From Pseudomonadota bacterium (GTDB taxonomy: Bacteria > Pseudomonadota > Gammaproteobacteria > Burkholderiales > Burkholderiaceae_C), in the NCBI GenBank assembly GCA_021808445.1, contig JAKBBP010000027.1, forward strand, positions 1-36,579: a stretch of 36,579 bases of DNA. Reading direction: 5' to 3'. Positions 1 through 8,725 of this stretch are shown here, one piece after another. The notes beneath the pieces are model-generated. The model was not told the DNA's origin. It saw only the letters and a list, made by a program, of their open reading frames with translations, and did no database searches. The first letter of the stretch is position 1. Every line of letters starts with the position of its first letter. Position numbers and translations under genes: made by a program.

Positions 1-2
1 CC

Positions 3-623
3 TTCGCCAACTCGGGGCAGATCTGCATGTCCACCGAGCGCATCATCGTCGACGCCTCGGTGGCCGACGAGTTCGCCGCGCGCCTGGCCGCGAAGGCCTC
101 GGCGCTGCCCCTGGGCGACCCGCGCAAAGGCCCGGTGGTGCTGGGCTCGGTGGTGGACATGAGTACCGTGCAGCGCTGCAATGCGCTGATCGACGACGCG
201 CTGGCCAAGGGCGCCAGGCTGCTGTGCGGGGGCAAGGCCGAATCCACGTTGATGCCGGCCACGCTGCTGGACCACGTCCGCCCCGACATGGCCATCTACC
301 GCGAGGAATCCTTCGGCCCGGTCAAGCCCATCGTGCGCGTCCAGGGCCTGGAAGCCGCCGTGGCCTGCGCCAATGACAATGCCTACGGTCTGTCGGCGGC
401 CGTGTTCGGGCGCGACGCGGCGCGCGCGCTGGCCGTGGCCCAGCGCATCCAGTCCGGGATCTGCCATGTCAACGGGCCCACCGTGCACGACGAGGCGCAG
501 ATGCCCTTCGGCGGGGTCAAGGACAGCGGCTGGGGCCGTTTCGGAGGCAAGGCCGGCATCGACGCCTTCACCGAACTTCGCTGGGTCACGCTGCAGACGG
601 GCGAGCGGCACTATCCCTTCTGA
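3..623 (+). CDS. NAD(P)-dependent aldehyde dehydrogenase, C-terminal part (cut by window edge)
   Basis: Oxidises an aldehyde to its carboxylate with NAD(P)+. The reading frame is open to the left edge, so the N-terminal half lies outside. The first codons read FANSGQIC, the family active-site signature; the catalytic cysteine codon is at 24-26. An in-frame ATG at 27 follows that cysteine and cannot be the true start. The C-terminal motifs EESFGPV and PFGGVKDSGWGRFGG are typical of the branch acting on aromatic aldehydes (vanillin, salicylaldehyde and benzaldehyde dehydrogenases), but the substrate cannot be settled from this half. It converges on metE with a 23-bp gap and no obvious terminator. 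Confidence 0.93.
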   Translation, partial: FANSGQICMSTERIIVDASVADEFAARLAAKASALPLGDPRKGPVVLGSVVDMSTVQRCNALIDDALAKGARLLCGGKAESTLMPATLLDHVRPDMAIYREESFGPVKPIVRVQGLEAAVACANDNAYGLSAAVFGRDAARALAVAQRIQSGICHVNGPTVHDEAQMPFGGVKDSGWGRFGGKAGIDAFTELRWVTLQTGERHYPF

Positions 624-646
624 GGCCTTCCAGCGCGCATACGGGC

Positions 647-2941
647 TCAGACCCTGCGGCCGCGCAGGCTTTGCGCGGCCGCCACCATGTTGGCCAGCGC
701 CGGGCGTACTTCGGCCCACTGCCGGGTCTTGAGACCGCAGTCGGGGTTCACCCACAGGCGCTCGGCCGGGATGCGCTGCGCGGCCTTGCGCAGCAGCTGC
801 GCCATGTGCTCCCGCGTGGGAATGTTGGGGGAATGGATGTCGTACACGCCGGGGCCGATCTGGTTGGGGTAGTCGAAGCGATCGAAGGCCTCCAGCAGTT
901 CCATGTCCGAGCGCGAGGTCTCGATGGTGATGACGTCGGCATCCATGTCGGCGATGGGGCCGAGGATGTCGTTGAATTCGGAGTAGCACATGTGGGTGTG
1001 GATCTGGGTGTCGTCGCGCACGCCGTTGGCGGCCAGGCGAAAGCTCTCCACGGCCCAGGCCAGGTACGCCGCCCACTGCGAACGGCGCAGGGGCAGGCCC
1101 TCGCGCAAGGCGGCCTCGTCGATCTGGATCACCCGCACGCCCGCGGCCTGCAGGTCCAGCACCTCCTCGCGAATCGCCAGGGCCAGTTGCCTGCAGCTGA
1201 CGCTGCGCGGCTGGTCGTCGCGTACGAAGGACCAGTTCAGCATGGTGACCGGTCCGGTCAGCATGCCCTTCACGGGCCTGGGGGTCAGCGAGGCGGCGTA
1301 GCGGATCCATTCCACGGTCATGGGCCGCGCGCGACGAATGTCGCCGTACAGGATCGGCGGCTTCACGCAACGCGAGCCGTAGGACTGCACCCAGCCCTGC
1401 CGGCTCAGCGCGTAGCCTTCCAGCTGTTCCGCGAAATATTCGACCATGTCATTGCGCTCGGCCTCCCCGTGCACCAGCACGTCCAGGCCCAGCGCCTCCT
1501 GCTCGCGCACGCAGGCTTCGATCTCGGCCCGCATGGCCGCGTGGTAGGCCCCCGCGTCCAGGTGGCCGGCCTTGAATTCGGCGCGTGCGCGGCGGATGTG
1601 CGAGGTCTGGGGGAAGGATCCGATGGTGGTGGTGGGAAAAGGTGGCAGCGCAAGCGACTCGGCCTGGCGGGCGGCGCGCTGCGCGTGCGGACTGCGGCGT
1701 CGCCCCATCTCGGGCCTCAGGCCATCGAGCGCGGCACGCACCTCGGCCTTGTGCACGCGCGGCGAAGCGCGGCGGGACGCCAGCGCCGCCTGGTTGGCCT
1801 GGAGGGCCTCGCGCACCGCCTCCCTGCCCTGGTCCAGCGCCTGGCCCAACAGCTGCAACTCGGCCAGTTTCTGGCGCGCGAAGGCCAGCCACCCGCGAAT
1901 TTCAGGGTCGATGCCCTCCTCGCCGTCCAGGTCCATGGGCACATGCAGCAGCGAACAGGACGGCGCCAGCCAGAGTCGATCGCCCAGGCGCTCCGCCAAG
2001 GGCTCCAGCCAGTCCAGCAGGGCACAGAGATCACTTTTCCACACATTGCGTCCGTCGATCACGCCCAGCGAAAGCACCCTCCGCTCGGGCAGCAGGTTGA
2101 GCAGGGCTGCGACATCGTCCATTCCACGGCTGAGGTCCACGTGCAGGCCGTCCACGGGGAGCCGGGCTGCCAGGTAGCGGTTGTCGAGCAGGGGGCCGAA
2201 GTAGGTGGTGAGCATCAGGCGGATCCCGGGCACGCGCAATGCGTGGTAGGCGAGGTTGAAGGCCTGTTGCCAATCCATGTCCAGTTCGGTGGCCAGGATG
2301 GGCTCGTCGATCTGCACCCAGCTCGCTCCCTGCGCAGCCAGGGCCTGGAGCCATTGGGCGTACACGGGCAGCAGGCGGGGCAAGAGATCCAGCCGGTTCG
2401 AGCCGTCCTTGGACTTGCCCAGCGCCAGATAGCTCACCGGCCCCAGCAGCACCGGCTTCGCCCGTACGCCAGCCCGGCGCGCCTCGTCGAGATGCCCGAG
2501 CAGGCGGGAGGCATCCAGCTCGAATCGGGTGTGGGCATGAAACTCGGGTACGAGGTAGTGGTAGTTGGTGTCGAACCACTTGGTCATTTCCGCCGCGGCC
2601 ACGCCGGCGCAGCAGGCGGCATGCTCGTGCGGTCCCTGGGCGGCGCGCCCGCGCGCGGCCCGGAAATAGGCGTCCAGGGCATCGCCGCCCAGGGCGCGTA
2701 CCCGCTCGGGCACATGGCCCAGGGTGAAGCTCATGTCGAGCACGTGGTCGTACAGCGAGAAATCGCCCACGGGCACGTAATCGAGGCCGCGTTGATGCTC
2801 CCAATGGCGCAGGCGCAAGGCGGCCGCCTGCCGCTGCAGATCCTCGGCGGGAATCTGCCCCTGCCAATAGGACTCGAGGGCGAACTTGAGTTCCCTGCGC
2901 TTGCCGAACCGTGGATAGCCGAGGTTGTGCGTGGTGACCAT
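647..2941 (-). CDS. metE: Cobalamin-independent methionine synthase
   Basis: Transfers the methyl group of 5-methyltetrahydropteroyltri-L-glutamate to homocysteine in the last step of methionine synthesis, in the cytoplasm. At 764 aa it has the full MetE length with the usual N-terminal and C-terminal halves. The zinc ligands are present as His650, Cys652, Glu674 and Cys735, in the contexts [20 protein letters not shown] and NPDCGLKTR, with the same spacing as in E. coli MetE. The ATG follows an AGGAG ribosome site about 10 nt upstream. It is divergent from metR across 109 bp, the classical arrangement in which MetR with homocysteine activates metE. Confidence 0.98.
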   Translation of the reverse strand: MVTTHNLGYPRFGKRRELKFALESYWQGQIPAEDLQRQAAALRLRHWEHQRGLDYVPVGDFSLYDHVLDMSFTLGHVPERVRALGGDALDAYFRAARGRAAQGPHEHAACCAGVAAAEMTKWFDTNYHYLVPEFHAHTRFELDASRLLGHLDEARRAGVRAKPVLLGPVSYLALGKSKDGSNRLDLLPRLLPVYAQWLQALAAQGASWVQIDEPILATELDMDWQQAFNLAYHALRVPGIRLMLTTYFGPLLDNRYLAARLPVDGLHVDLSRGMDDVAALLNLLPERRVLSLGVIDGRNVWKSDLCALLDWLEPLAERLGDRLWLAPSCSLLHVPMDLDGEEGIDPEIRGWLAFARQKLAELQLLGQALDQGREAVREALQANQAALASRRASPRVHKAEVRAALDGLRPEMGRRRSPHAQRAARQAESLALPPFPTTTIGSFPQTSHIRRARAEFKAGHLDAGAYHAAMRAEIEACVREQEALGLDVLVHGEAERNDMVEYFAEQLEGYALSRQGWVQSYGSRCVKPPILYGDIRRARPMTVEWIRYAASLTPRPVKGMLTGPVTMLNWSFVRDDQPRSVSCRQLALAIREEVLDLQAAGVRVIQIDEAALREGLPLRRSQWAAYLAWAVESFRLAANGVRDDTQIHTHMCYSEFNDILGPIADMDADVITIETSRSDMELLEAFDRFDYPNQIGPGVYDIHSPNIPTREHMAQLLRKAAQRIPAERLWVNPDCGLKTRQWAEVRPALANMVAAAQSLRGRRV

Positions 2942-3022
2942 GGACCCGAACTCCTGGATGCGAAAGACGCCATGCTAGGCAGGAGAATCCGTGACGTAAA
3001 ATGGTCATTTCTCACGAATCCA

Positions 3023-3035
3023 TGAATTTCTGTCA
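3023..3035. promoter_or_regulatory. Candidate MetR operator in the metE-metR intergenic region
   Basis: TGAA-N5-GTCA matches the known MetR consensus TGAA-N5-TTCA with one mismatch. It lies 16 bp before the metR ATG and about 80 bp upstream of metE. Location and family knowledge support it; the match is short enough to be chance. Confidence 0.4.
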
Positions 3036-3050
3036 AACCACGTCCTCGCC

Positions 3051-3935
3051 ATGATCGAGCGCATCCATCTCGCCATCGTGCAGGAAGTTGCGCGCCTGGG
3101 ATCGCTGACGGCGGCCGCGCAGGCCCTGTGCCTGACACCCTCCGCGCTGAGCCATTCGGTCGCCAGGCTGGAGGCCCAGGCCGGCACGGACATCTGGATC
3201 CGCGAGGGCCGCAGCCTTCGGTTCACGCAGGCGGGGGAACATTTGCTGGCGCTGGCCAGGCGGGTGCTGCCGCAACTGCAACTGGCCGAGCAGCGGCTCG
3301 AGCAGTACGCGCAGGGCGAGCGCGGCAGCCTGCGCATCGGCATGGAGTGCCACCCCTGCTACCAATGGCTGCTCAAGGTGGTCTCGCCCTACCTCGCGCA
3401 GTGGCCCGACGTGGACGTCGACGTGAAGCAGAAATTCCAGTTCGGCGGCATCGGGGCGCTACTGGACCATGAGATCGACCTGCTGGTCACGCCCGACCCC
3501 CTGCGCAGGCCCGGGCTGCATTTCGAGCCGGTGTTCGACTATGAGCAGGTCCTGGTGGTCGCCCGCGATCACCCCTTCGCGCAGCAGGCCTGGGTACGCG
3601 CGGAGCAGCTGAGCGATGAGGTGCTGCTCAGCTACCCCGTGGGCATCGAGCGCCTGGACGTGTACAGCCTGTTCCTCAACCCCGCGGGCATCTCGCCGCG
3701 TCGCCACAAGACCCTCGAAACCACGGAGATCATGCTGCAGATGGTGGCCAGCGGGCGGGGCGTCGCCTCGCTGCCGCGATGGCTGGTGCAGGAGTACGCG
3801 ACCCGATTCGAGGTGGTGCCCGTGCGCATGGGCGCCCGGGGAGTGGCCAAGCAGATCTTCCTGGGTTGTCGCAAGGCCGACCGCACCACGGGCTACCTGA
3901 GCGCCTTCGTCGACATGGCGCGCGCCGGCGCCTGA
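3051..3935 (+). CDS. metR: LysR-type regulator of methionine biosynthesis
   Basis: DNA-binding activator, 294 aa, the normal MetR length. A winged helix-turn-helix occupies roughly residues 1-60 (VARLGSLTAAAQALCLTPSA), followed by a LysR effector-binding domain from about 90 to 290 expected to sense homocysteine. The phrase GMECHPCYQWL early in the effector domain is typical of MetR. Divergence from metE strongly supports the assignment and implies mutual regulation from the shared 109-bp region. The last 43 bp overlap, tail to tail, the end of the metal-binding protein gene on the other strand. Confidence 0.95.
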   Translation: MIERIHLAIVQEVARLGSLTAAAQALCLTPSALSHSVARLEAQAGTDIWIREGRSLRFTQAGEHLLALARRVLPQLQLAEQRLEQYAQGERGSLRIGMECHPCYQWLLKVVSPYLAQWPDVDVDVKQKFQFGGIGALLDHEIDLLVTPDPLRRPGLHFEPVFDYEQVLVVARDHPFAQQAWVRAEQLSDEVLLSYPVGIERLDVYSLFLNPAGISPRRHKTLETTEIMLQMVASGRGVASLPRWLVQEYATRFEVVPVRMGARGVAKQIFLGCRKADRTTGYLSAFVDMARAGA

Positions 3936-4843
3936 GAGGCCCGCTCGTGTGCTGCGGGCCGTCGTGCGCGAAGCGCGGCCTGCACGGCGTCCAGGCTGCT
4001 CATCAGCCACCGCGAATAGTCCATCTCCGGCCCCGCGAACTCCTCGACCCCCACCGTGGGGACTCCCGCGGACCGCGCCACCTGCTCCATGCGCCTCGCC
4101 AGGGGACTGCCGACCTGTCGGTTGTAGAACAGCAGGGACACGCGTCGCTGGCGCAGCGCATCTTCGTAGCGGGCCACCACGGAGGGCTCGGGCTCGGTAT
4201 CGTTCATCACGTTGAACTGGAAGGTGTTGCCGAGACTGACCCATCCCAGTGCCCGCAGCATGTATCCGTACACCGGCTCGGTGGCCGTCACCTTCAGTCC
4301 GGGGTAGCTCGAGCGCAATTGCGCCACGCGCGCGTCGACGCCTGCCAGGCTGGCGCGGAAGGACGCGAGGCGCTGGGCGTAGTAGGGTCCATGCGCGGGG
4401 TCGCGTCGTGCCAGCAGCGCCTCGATGCGTGCGGCCATCGCATCGGCCACCCGCGTGTCGTAGAACAGGTGCGGATTGCCGTCCGGAAGCAGGCGTGCTC
4501 GATCCAGTTGCGCGGCGACGATCACTTCCCGCGAGGAGGAGGGATTGGCCGCCAGCAGGCGCTGCATCCAGTCGTCGTAGCCCATGCCGTTCATCAGCAC
4601 GATGGAGGCGCGCGCGACCTCTCGCGCGGTGCGCGGAGATGCCTCGAATTCATGCGGGTCGACATTGGGATCGTGGATGACGCTGCGCACCTCCACGTAG
4701 GTTCCGCCCACGGCCTGCGCGATCACCCCGTAGGTGCTCTCGGCGGCGACGACGGCCACGGGAGCCCTGGCCGGCACGCCCGCCGCCGCGGCAGACGGCA
4801 GCGCCCAGGAAAGCGCGGCAACGACAAGGGCGAGGATTCGCAT
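3893..4843 (-). CDS. Periplasmic metal-binding protein of a Zn/Mn ABC transporter (ZnuA/TroA family)
   Basis: Substrate-binding protein that would capture Zn2+ or Mn2+ in the periplasm; 316 aa from the ATG at 4843. The N-terminus (MRILALVVAALSWALPSAAA) is a signal peptide without a lipobox cysteine. Family landmarks are DPHEFE (His64), GNPHLFYD (His125) and ATEPVYGYM (Glu189); the last replaces the third histidine of classical ZnuA by Glu. The His-rich loop of ZnuA is missing. No ATPase or permease gene lies in the window, so the protein is an orphan here. It sits 128 bp downstream of an OprB-type porin on the same strand, and they may share a transcript. The metal is not certain. Confidence 0.85.
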   Translation of the reverse strand: MRILALVVAALSWALPSAAAAGVPARAPVAVVAAESTYGVIAQAVGGTYVEVRSVIHDPNVDPHEFEASPRTAREVARASIVLMNGMGYDDWMQRLLAANPSSSREVIVAAQLDRARLLPDGNPHLFYDTRVADAMAARIEALLARRDPAHGPYYAQRLASFRASLAGVDARVAQLRSSYPGLKVTATEPVYGYMLRALGWVSLGNTFQFNVMNDTEPEPSVVARYEDALRQRRVSLLFYNRQVGSPLARRMEQVARSAGVPTVGVEEFAGPEMDYSRWLMSSLDAVQAALRARRPAAHERASQAPARAMSTKALR

Positions 4844-4938
4844 ACGCAGGGGCAGGGTCCACGGAAAGCACGGCAAACGCAGGCCACAGCCTAGGCGAGT
4901 CAGGCTTGTTCTGCAAACGGCTTGCGTAATACCGGTGC

Positions 4939-4957
4939 GCCGGGCGCGTGGCCCGGC
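4939..4957 (-). terminator. GC-rich hairpin between the porin and metal-binding protein genes
   Basis: GCCGGGC and GCCCGGC form a perfect 7-bp stem around a 5-nt loop, just after the porin stop codon. There is no T-tract, so it may only attenuate transcription into the downstream gene or stabilise the porin mRNA end. Confidence 0.4.
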
Positions 4958-4971
4958 CCCGGGCCCTTGCC

Positions 4972-6099
4972 CTATTCGAAGCCCACGTGCAGGCGCAGGA
5001 TCGCGACCAGTGCCGAGGGCAAGCTGCCGTCCGGATGGACCACGTACTGCAGGTCGGGCTGCAGGGCCAGATGCGGCGCCAGCACGATCTGGTAGGTCGC
5101 CTCGTAGGTGGTCTCGGTTCCCAGGCCGCGGAACCGGGCGCGCGCGACGCCCAGGCTGAATTGGTCCTGCGCCCTCCCGGGCAAGGGCCCCGGGACCAGC
5201 ACGCCGGCCTCGACGTCGTAGCCCACGGCCCCCACCCGCTTCGGACTCCAGCCCACGCGCGCGAAGGCGCTCGCAGGGTGGTCGCCGCCTTCGAGCGGCT
5301 GGTCGACGCTCAGGTAGCCGCCCCAGTCGGCCTGGGGCAGCCGCGCATCGGCGGGGCCGTCGGGCCGGTAGCTCCAGGCGCCCAGCTTGTAGGTGCCGCT
5401 GCCGTGCCAGGTGCCCTCCTCCATCCACGTGGCGCCCCGGTGCAGCGCGCTCGAGCGATCCTGGGGGTCGCCCTGGAAAAGCCCGGTGCGGCTGGTCCAC
5501 GCGCCGGAATGCCAGGTGGCCATCGCCCCGATTCCGGACACCGGGAAAATGGGAGCCACCGTGTCGCCCGACCAGATCGGCTCGGCACCGAAGCTGCCAT
5601 TGAGCAGAAGGCCCGCGCTGTCGAGCACGTCGAAATGCGCGTCGGCCGCGATCAGGCCCGCGCGCAGCTCCCAGTGCGACCCGACCGGCTGGCCGTACCA
5701 GAGTTCATAGAAGCGGCTGCGCGAGGCGGCCTCGATGTTGGTGACGCTCTGCGCGTCGCCGACCCGCGTGGCCGAGGGCTGGGCGCTCTGGGTGCGCTGG
5801 AGCGTGGCCTTGATGCGTGAACCCTGCGGCAGGCCCAGCGCTCCGCCATCGAGCACGAAGCCCAGGCGAGCCAGGGTGTCGCCCACGCTGCCGGGCGCAA
5901 TGCCCCCGCCGAGGTTGTCGACGATCTCCGAATCCAGGGAGAAGGTCCAGTTGATGGGAGAGCCGGCGGGAGCCTGCGCGGCCACCGCGCAAGGCGCCGC
6001 CAGGACGAGGGTCGCCGCCCCCGCGAACGCCACGAAGGCTGCGGGGACGAGGCTGCGCTGCCGGGGCGCGGAAACCTTCGAGCTTGGGCTTTGATCCAT
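4972..6099 (-). CDS. OprB-family (carbohydrate-selective) outer-membrane porin
   Basis: Predicted outer-membrane beta-barrel of 375 aa. The start ATG at 6099 is chosen because GGAGAA lies 5-10 nt upstream; an in-frame ATG at 6117 has no ribosome site. A signal peptide covers about residues 1-42, ending near APCAVAAQA. OprB-like features are the early NWTFSLDSEIVDNLGGG segment, FYELWYGQ, GIGAMATWH, GLFQGDP, WGGYLSVDQ, the final-strand segment YQIVLAPHLALQPDLQYVVHP and a C-terminal F-E. OprB relatives pass sugars, but its position next to a metal-binding protein leaves open a role in metal entry. The substrate is not shown by the sequence. Confidence 0.87.
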   Translation of the reverse strand: MDQSPSSKVSAPRQRSLVPAAFVAFAGAATLVLAAPCAVAAQAPAGSPINWTFSLDSEIVDNLGGGIAPGSVGDTLARLGFVLDGGALGLPQGSRIKATLQRTQSAQPSATRVGDAQSVTNIEAASRSRFYELWYGQPVGSHWELRAGLIAADAHFDVLDSAGLLLNGSFGAEPIWSGDTVAPIFPVSGIGAMATWHSGAWTSRTGLFQGDPQDRSSALHRGATWMEEGTWHGSGTYKLGAWSYRPDGPADARLPQADWGGYLSVDQPLEGGDHPASAFARVGWSPKRVGAVGYDVEAGVLVPGPLPGRAQDQFSLGVARARFRGLGTETTYEATYQIVLAPHLALQPDLQYVVHPDGSLPSALVAILRLHVGFE

Positions 6100-6315
6100 G
6101 CGTTCTCCGGTGGGCATTGTCGGTAAAAATTCGCCGATCCATCGACGCCCGAGACCCGCGCGCCAGACTGTCGGCGGATGGGGCCTTGGAGGGACCATCC
6201 TACTGGGAATGCGTCGTATTTGCATATGTTGCTCGACACACCCGGCCATTCCCAGCGGGCCGGGCGAGGCCTGGGTATGCTCTGGCCACACCATGCCCCC
6301 CGAAAGGAAGCTTCG

Positions 6316-7329
6316 ATGCGCGCCATCGCCTATCGCCAACCCGGCCCCCTGGACGGCGCCGAGTCCCTCAGCGACGTCACGCTGGACGATCCTCGCCCCG
6401 GCCCCCGCGACCTGCTGGTGCGCGTGCGGGCCGTTTCGGTCAATCCGGTGGACACCAAGGTGCGCAAGAACACCGCGCCGCCCGCCGGCGAGTGGAAAGT
6501 TCTGGGCTGGGATGCCGCAGGGACGGTGGAGGCCGTCGGAGAGTCCGTGCGCAACTTCCGTGTCGGCGACAAGGTGTTTTACGCGGGGGATCTGACCCGC
6601 CAGGGCAGCAACGCCGAGCTGCAGGCCGTCGACGAGCGCATCGTGGGACATATGCCCGCCACGCTGGACTTCGCGCAGGCCGCCGCGCTTCCACTCACGG
6701 CCATCACGGCGTGGGAAGCCTTGTTCGATCGCCTGGACGTGCGCCGCGCGGTCCCCGGCGGCGCACAGGCTGTGCTGGTCATCGGCGGCGCGGGCGGCGT
6801 GGGATCCATCGCCATCCAGCTGGCACGCCAGCTCACCGACCTTCAGGTCATCGCCACCGCCTCACGGCCCGAGACGCGCGCATGGGTGCAGCGCATGGGC
6901 GCGCACCACGTGGTCGACCACACCGGGGCGCTGGCGCCCCAGGTGGAGGCCCTGCAGCTCGGCCAGCCTGCCTTCGTGTTCTCCACGACGCAGACCCATC
7001 GCCACCTGGCCGACGTCGCCGCGCTGATCGCTCCTCAGGGACGCTTCGCCCTGATCGACGATCCGCAGCAGCTCGACATCTCCCCGTTCAAGCGCAAGAG
7101 CGTGTCGACCCACTGGGAGTTCATGTACACCCGCAGCATGTTCGCCACGCCCGACATCGACGAACAGGGGCGGCTGCTCGACGAAGTCAGCCGTCTGGTC
7201 GATGCCGGCAGGCTGAGCAGCACGCTGCACACGCGCCTTGCGCCCATCGACGCGGCCACGCTGCGCCGGGCACATGCCATGACCGAGTCGGGCACCAATA
7301 TCGGCAAGATCGCGATCGAGGGATTCTGA
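6316..7329 (+). CDS. Zinc-type alcohol dehydrogenase / quinone oxidoreductase family protein (MDR superfamily)
   Basis: NADPH-dependent medium-chain oxidoreductase of 337 aa. The N-terminal GroES-like fold (about 1-125) contains the SVNPVDTKVRKN motif, and the Rossmann fold has a nucleotide-binding loop at VLVIGGAGGVGSIAIQLA. The family is annotated 'zinc-binding', but this subgroup lacks the catalytic zinc ligands of true alcohol dehydrogenases and resembles quinone or enone reductases. The ATG at 6316 follows a strong GAAAGGAAG ribosome site. It diverges from the OprB-like porin across 216 bp that include an AT-rich patch (GTATTTGCATATG) likely to hold promoter elements. The physiological substrate is unknown. 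Confidence 0.9.
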   Translation: MRAIAYRQPGPLDGAESLSDVTLDDPRPGPRDLLVRVRAVSVNPVDTKVRKNTAPPAGEWKVLGWDAAGTVEAVGESVRNFRVGDKVFYAGDLTRQGSNAELQAVDERIVGHMPATLDFAQAAALPLTAITAWEALFDRLDVRRAVPGGAQAVLVIGGAGGVGSIAIQLARQLTDLQVIATASRPETRAWVQRMGAHHVVDHTGALAPQVEALQLGQPAFVFSTTQTHRHLADVAALIAPQGRFALIDDPQQLDISPFKRKSVSTHWEFMYTRSMFATPDIDEQGRLLDEVSRLVDAGRLSSTLHTRLAPIDAATLRRAHAMTESGTNIGKIAIEGF

Positions 7330-7332
7330 GCC

Positions 7333-7359
7333 GCAGCGCCCGGCCCGCCGGGGCGCTGC
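7333..7359. terminator. Shared hairpin between convergent genes
   Basis: GCAGCGCCC and GGGCGCTGC form a perfect 9-bp stem around a 9-nt loop, between the stop codons of the oxidoreductase and hsp20. It can work in both directions; no T-tract follows on either side. Confidence 0.55.
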
Positions 7360-7372
7360 GCCAGGCGCGACG

Positions 7373-7834
7373 CTACTGCACCTTGACCTCGAGCACCTTC
7401 GGCCGGGCCTCGGCGGCCTTGGGAATGCTCAGGCTGAGCACGCCCTCCTTGAACTCCGCCTTGGCGGCCTGCTCGTCCACGTTGCCGGGCAGGGAGAAAC
7501 TGCGGCTGAAACTGCCGTAATAGCGCTCCACGCGGTGATAGCGGGTGTCCTTCTGCTCGCTCTCCTGGCGTCGCTCCCCGGAGATGGTCACCATCCCGTT
7601 GTCGATGGTGATCTTCACGTCCTCCTTCTTCACCTCGGGGATCTCGGCCTTGATCACATAGGCGGCGGGCGTCTCCGAAATATCCACGCGCGGTGACCAG
7701 TCCGCCACGGCCACCGACTCCGCGCCCTGGGCCCTGCGTCCCCAGGCGCCCATGCGCGACAGTCCGACCGCGCGGGTATAGCGATCGAACAGGTCCTCGA
7801 TCTCGTGCCAGGGATCCCATGGAACCATTGCCAT
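7373..7834 (-). CDS. Small heat-shock protein, Hsp20 / alpha-crystallin family
   Basis: ATP-independent cytoplasmic holdase chaperone of 153 aa that binds unfolding proteins. The N-terminus MAMVPWDPWHEIEDLFDR is typical of bacterial Hsp20 proteins. The alpha-crystallin domain covers about residues 45-150 with PRVDISETPAAYVIKAEIP, SGERR, the variable loop YHRVERYYGSFSRSFSLP and the conserved GVLSLSIPK. The start has an AAAGGAG ribosome site 8 nt upstream. It is divergent from the Fur-family gene. In the mRNA the ribosome site can weakly pair with an upstream CUCC/CUUC stretch, discussed as a possible RNA thermometer. Confidence 0.95.
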   Translation of the reverse strand: MAMVPWDPWHEIEDLFDRYTRAVGLSRMGAWGRRAQGAESVAVADWSPRVDISETPAAYVIKAEIPEVKKEDVKITIDNGMVTISGERRQESEQKDTRYHRVERYYGSFSRSFSLPGNVDEQAAKAEFKEGVLSLSIPKAAEARPKVLEVKVQ

Positions 7835-8152
7835 GATGCTCGCTCCTTTGCGGGAGGAAGGGGTCGGGTCTCGCCGGTCGCCCCGCGCACGACCGAGAGC
7901 CGCCGGACCGTGGCGCTCGCGCGCCTGCCGCGCGCATGCGGTCGTCTCGAGGGACCGCTTGCTGGCGGTGACTCCGGCCGGCAGGAACAGGGCCAGTATG
8001 GATTCGTGCCCCCCGCGGCGTCCCTGATGTGGGTCAAGCACGCCGGCGCAGGCTTCGGCGCAGCTGCGGACCCGAGCAAGTTCCTGCGGCGTCGGCAGGG
8101 GCGGGGTCTCGCGGCCTTCGCTACGATGAGGCATCGCCGCGCCCCACCCCTC
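7835..8152. other. 318-bp intergenic region between hsp20 and the Fur-family gene
   Basis: Divergent promoter region. I searched both strands for a sigma-32 promoter for hsp20 and a sigma-70 promoter for the Fur gene and found no convincing pair of boxes. On the hsp20 strand TTGACC occurs without a correctly spaced -10. CGCATGCG is a short palindrome near the middle. No additional gene is supported. Confidence 0.6.
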
Positions 8153-8725
8153 ATGTCCCGTCCCGCCCGCGTTCCCGATCAGGTGCTCGAACTCCTGCGC
8201 CAGGGGCGGCGGCACGCGTGGACCATGGAGCAGATCGCCAGCGGCTTGCAGGAGGCCGGCCACCAGGCGGATTTCTCCACCGTGTACCGGGCGGTCGAAC
8301 GCCTGCTGAGCGAGCACTGCCTGGACCGCGTGCCTCTGGGCGACGGCGCCACGCAGTACGAACTCGCCGGCCAGCACCACGACCATGTGCGTTGCGTGCG
8401 CTGCAAGGCCCTGGCGGCGCTGGATTGCGTACTGCACGACAACGAGCTGCGCGCGGCGGAGCAGGCCAGCGGATGGACCATCCTGGAGCACCGCGTGGTC
8501 CTCGACGGCCTGTGTCCCGAATGCCGCGCCGAATGCCGCTCCGAATGCCCTGAAGCGCCGCACGGCCGCGGCAAGATCCACGCCCACGAAGGCGCCCACG
8601 AAGGCGCCCCCGGCATCGCGCCCCGACACGCCAACGAGCCCGCGGCTGCCGCGTCCCCCGCGGCCTCGCTCAGCCCGAAGCCCCGGCCGCGCCGTCGCAG
8701 GACGGGCCCAGGTTCGCGTCGATGA
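8153..8725 (+). CDS. Fur-family metalloregulator (Zur/PerR/Fur type) with extended C-terminal tail
   Basis: Metal-dependent transcription repressor of 190 aa; Fur proteins are usually 135-160 aa. The winged-helix domain fills about residues 1-75 (DFSTVYRAVERLLSEH), followed by the dimerisation and metal-binding part with QHHDHVRCVRC and LCPEC, the two CxxC pairs that hold structural zinc. Beyond about residue 125 the protein continues for roughly 65 aa of low-complexity sequence with extra Cys and His (ECRSEC, HAHEGAHEGAPG) and an Arg-rich end. The tail overlaps the convergent hydrolase gene by 56 bp. An earlier in-frame ATG at 8126 is possible but lacks a ribosome site. Which metal it senses is not determined; the nearby metal-binding protein makes zinc attractive. 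Confidence 0.87.
   Translation: MSRPARVPDQVLELLRQGRRHAWTMEQIASGLQEAGHQADFSTVYRAVERLLSEHCLDRVPLGDGATQYELAGQHHDHVRCVRCKALAALDCVLHDNELRAAEQASGWTILEHRVVLDGLCPECRAECRSECPEAPHGRGKIHAHEGAHEGAPGIAPRHANEPAAAASPAASLSPKPRPRRRRTGPGSRR

Noticed and set aside
671-3025. Long plus-strand open frame opposite metE
   Set aside because: Low-complexity composition and complete overlap with an unmistakable metE.
6100-6315. Zur box in the region between the OprB porin and the oxidoreductase
   Set aside because: CATATG within an AT-rich patch is symmetric only over six bases and the flanks do not fit known Zur sites.
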